A stretch of 64,000 nucleotides of DNA from Eucalyptus grandis. Lineage: Eukaryota; Streptophyta; Magnoliopsida; Myrtales; Myrtaceae. A program made the translations under genes and the position numbers. How positions within the stretch are numbered: the stretch's first letter is position 1; each line of letters starts with the position of its first letter. This document shows, one piece after another, positions 61,501 to 64,000 of this stretch. Under the pieces are notes generated by a model that was not told the origin of the DNA, did not search any database, and saw only the letters and a program-made list of their open reading frames with translations. The stretch lies in assembly GCF_016545825.1 (NCBI RefSeq), contig NC_052620.1:10106001-10170000 (forward strand), given 5' to 3'.

Positions 61501-63694
61501 CACATTAATTGAGTAACCACCTGCTTTCTTTTATGCATAACCACCCTTTGTCTCACTCTTCATTAGTGCCAATATTATATGAACACAACCGCACTACAAT
61601 GGAAAATCAGTGACACTGTTGTAATTATATGAGTTTTTAACCTGTGCTTTTACATACAGCGGTTCTTATCCTATCCCTAGTATGAGACCACTAAATGAAT
61701 TTAGCAAAAAATTTATATTATTATGTCCAAAGTAGTTGTGCACACACTTGAGTACTAGTAAACATACATATAAAGAGTTTACCTTACTTCCTGGATTTTG
61801 AACTTGCATTGTGAACAGAATTCTAGATTCATGAAATTAAATTTGTAGAGAAAGAGTAATTTAACAAAGTTTCTCTAGCAGGGCATATATTAGGTTCTCT
61901 AGCAGCAAACCAATTCTTGCAGTTTGACAAAGTTTGTAAAAAACTGAATGCATGTCTTTTCTGTGTCCTTCGTGTGTTTCCCCTTGGTGACAAAGCATTC
62001 GCAGGGTTATTGCTGGTGCAGCCAATTTTTGCAATGCGACAGTTTGTAAAAACTGAATGCATGTCTTTTCAGTCTCCTTTGTGTTTTTCCCCTTGGTGGC
62101 TGAAAGGTTTGGATTATACTCTATCTCATTGTACAATAATGTGCCTGAAACAATAATTTAGATGTTGTGGCATGAACTTTTTAGTTTTTCTCAACAATTG
62201 ACCATTGGCTACTTATGCCAACTAGAAAAGCTACTTTGTGTAGCCAAAAAATTAAGAGAAATAGTTGAAGATGTTTGTTTCTACTGTTTCTCTGTAAGGA
62301 TTTGTTTTCTGGTACTGATTCACCAACTAGGCCATGAGGACTCCCTAGTCCCTGGTTCTAATATTTGGATGGTGACATCTCCTGAATTTCTGTAGGCCAG
62401 TGAATCTATTAGAAAGGAGTATGACAAAAAGTGTGACCAGCTTAGAAACCAATTTGCAAAGGATTGCAGTACCCATGTGATTGACAAAACGCGGGCTGTT
62501 GTTAAGGATCTACATTCTCGGATACAAGTTGCCCTACACTCTGTTGATTCAATTTCAAAGCGGATCGAGAAGATGAGAGATGATGAGCTGCTGCCACAAC
62601 TTGTCGAACTGGTTCAAGGGTGAGTAATGGATAGTCTGTTTCTTCTCTTTAGGGTAAAACTCGTGTATCACTTACTTACCACCATAATGTCAATTTGATC
62701 AAAAAATGTTGCGTTTAAACTATATGCCTTTCATTTCTGTGCTGGCTAGTATTGGCTGATTGCCATTTTGCTCAAGCTTGAGGTTATGTGTTTGGCGGAG
62801 TATTTGTTTCAGCATGGTACTTATCTAGGATCCATGGACTCTCAAATATCAAAATTTTTTACATTGCCATTTGAACATTTCAGACCTCTGATTCTTTTTC
62901 TTCCACTTGTTTTTTATTTGATCTTGTTGTGTTCAAGCAGTCATATGATATATCATGATATGTCAATATGCAAATGGTGAAGATGTTGTGTGTATTACGG
63001 ATATAAGGAAACGTTAGATTGATGTCAGGTGCGGGCTTTTTATTGCAGATTTATCAGAATGTGGAAGGCTATGCTTGCATGCCATCATGCGCAATACATA
63101 ACGATCTCCTTAGCGTACCATTCCAAAGGCTGCTCGGGAATGTCACAAGGCGATGCGTGGCGGCTGATCATGGATCAGCTCCAGCAAGAGATTGAATGCT
63201 TTGGCTTGAGCTTTGCAAATTGGATGAACAGCCTCACGTCCTACGTCGAGGCCCTTAATGGTTGGCTCCAACATTGCATCATCCAGCCACCGGAGCGCTC
63301 CAGGCACCGACGGCAAGCGCTCGCTCCGCCCATATTCTCCTTGCTCCGCGAATGGGCTACAGGGATCAAGGAGCTGCCATCTAGTGAGCTCAATGATGCG
63401 ATTAGGAGCTTTTTGTCAGATCTGTACGATCTGACGGAGCACCATGCAGAATCACAGTGGAAGCAGAGGCCCTGCGACGGAAACAGTGGAGGATCGGAGG
63501 GACCAGATGAGGGGAAGACTGAATGCGCCCCATCCAACTTGAGCTGCATACAGACAAGCCTGACCAAAGTACTTGAGCGGTTGAAGAAATTTTCCGAGGC
63601 GTCATTGAAGATGTACGAAGATATTAGACAGAAAACCGAGACAGCCAGAGTTGCATACTCAAACTGCAAGCCTGCAAGGTCAAAGAGCGTGTAA
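58555..63694 (+). CDS. DUF630/DUF632 protein (NRG2-like, nitrate regulatory family)
   Basis: Plant-specific family often mislabelled as bZIP; Arabidopsis NRG2 acts in nitrate signalling. Five exons with in-frame junctions: 58555-59632, 59764-59841, 60289-60503, 62396-62619, 63049-63694, giving 746 aa. The N-terminal DUF630 (about 1-60) starts MGSANTKLDRNDALRLC, with Gly2 available for N-myristoylation, and has CKARKKFIKESINSRYALA. Residues about 75-150 are Ser/Pro-rich with GIPPPPPPLPPE and then WDFFDP. DUF632 (about 312-620) includes EYITHRAKDFLSSIKDIE, DRLFAWERKLYDEVK, KEYDKKCDQLRNQ, and in the last exon FIRMWKAMLACHH and FANWMNSLTSYVEALNGWL. The C-terminus is helical (LERLKKFSEASLKMYEDI). 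The start ATG has a favourable context (AAAAAATGGGC). No defects seen. The family is certain; a nitrate role here is inferred. Confidence 0.95.
61929..62112. repeat. 110-bp tandem duplication in intron 3 of the DUF630/DUF632 gene
   Basis: agtttgtaaaaaactgaatgcatgtcttttctgtgtccttcgtgtg at 61931 recurs at 62041 as agtttgtaaaaactgaatgcatgtcttttcagtctcctttgtgt, each followed by ttccccttggtg. It lies inside a 1.9 kb intron. Confidence 0.85.
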
Positions 63695-64000
63695 AAGCGG
63701 GTTTGGATTTCCTCTCTATCTCATGCAGTAGATTTATCTTTTGTAAATTCGAAGCACCTATACCATGTCACTTCTCTTTAGTAAATAGTTTAGGAACTAG
63801 TTTTCTTGTGCAAGAGCCACCTGACACTAATCCCGCGAATTTCTTAAGACTAGATTGATCATTATGAGATGAGATTGGGCACATCAAAGTTTGAAGCTTT
63901 GGGTGGATGCTATTGTGTACTGTGCTGCAGTCTGCCGTGACTATTAAGTATAATCGGCGGCGGCGGCGGCGGCGTACTTTGCCATTACTAGCGGAGTTGA
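63695..64000 (+). other. 3' UTR and flank with (GGC)n run
   Basis: Follows the stop of the DUF630/DUF632 gene. A cggcggcggcggcggcgg microsatellite lies at about 63956-63974. No further gene visible before the window ends. Confidence 0.6.

Overview
This is plant nuclear DNA from an angiosperm, most likely a woody eudicot. Five genes have plant-type gene structures (GT-AG introns, GC-rich exons in AT-rich flanks) and belong to plant-specific or plant-expanded families, and the rest is mostly retrotransposon LTRs, endogenous pararetrovirus remnants and fold-back elements. I cannot name the species; no RNA genes, CRISPR arrays or bacterial-type features were seen.

Repeat-rich left half, about 1-35.5 kb. 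Positions 1-2766 hold the gag-protease-RT part of a dead minus-strand Ty3/gypsy element, followed by its 3.6 kb 5' LTR (2767-6395). Next come copies of a local dispersed repeat (6396-7880) and a complete GH5 beta-glucosidase-like gene on the minus strand (8639-12140, eight exons). Fold-back elements follow (13.76-14.61 kb). A 3,454 bp solo LTR (14871-18324) with a perfect 5-bp TCATA duplication sits inside another copy of the dispersed repeat. A second solo LTR (21017-23091, duplication TTCAA) interrupts an endogenous caulimovirid. The 3' half of that caulimovirid genome (20.69-24.97 kb) lies upstream of its 5' half (32.63-35.54 kb), a circular permutation, and about 7.6 kb of LTR-like sequence separates the two halves.

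Gene-rich right half, about 36-64 kb. A SOSEKI (DIX-like) polarity gene (36404-38804, +) is followed by a type I inositol polyphosphate 5-phosphatase gene (44012-49751, +), which carries an apparent 1-base deletion in a conserved motif. An EIN3-like (EIL4/5-type) transcription factor gene (50441-52159, -) converges on it. A DUF630/DUF632 (NRG2-like) gene (58555-63694, +) is last. The intergenic spaces hold fold-back and hAT-like MITEs. The genes do not form a pathway; this is ordinary plant gene order.

The most novel signal is a small ORF inside the LTRs. LTR1 (minus) and LTR2 (plus), strongly diverged elsewhere, both carry an 83-codon ATG-to-stop ORF of identical length, about 54% identical in protein, with no indels and many synonymous differences. 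In both, a conserved ACATTTCAG acceptor-like site lies just upstream of the ATG. A third LTR has the same architecture with a frameshifted ORF. This suggests an LTR-encoded protein that was under selection.
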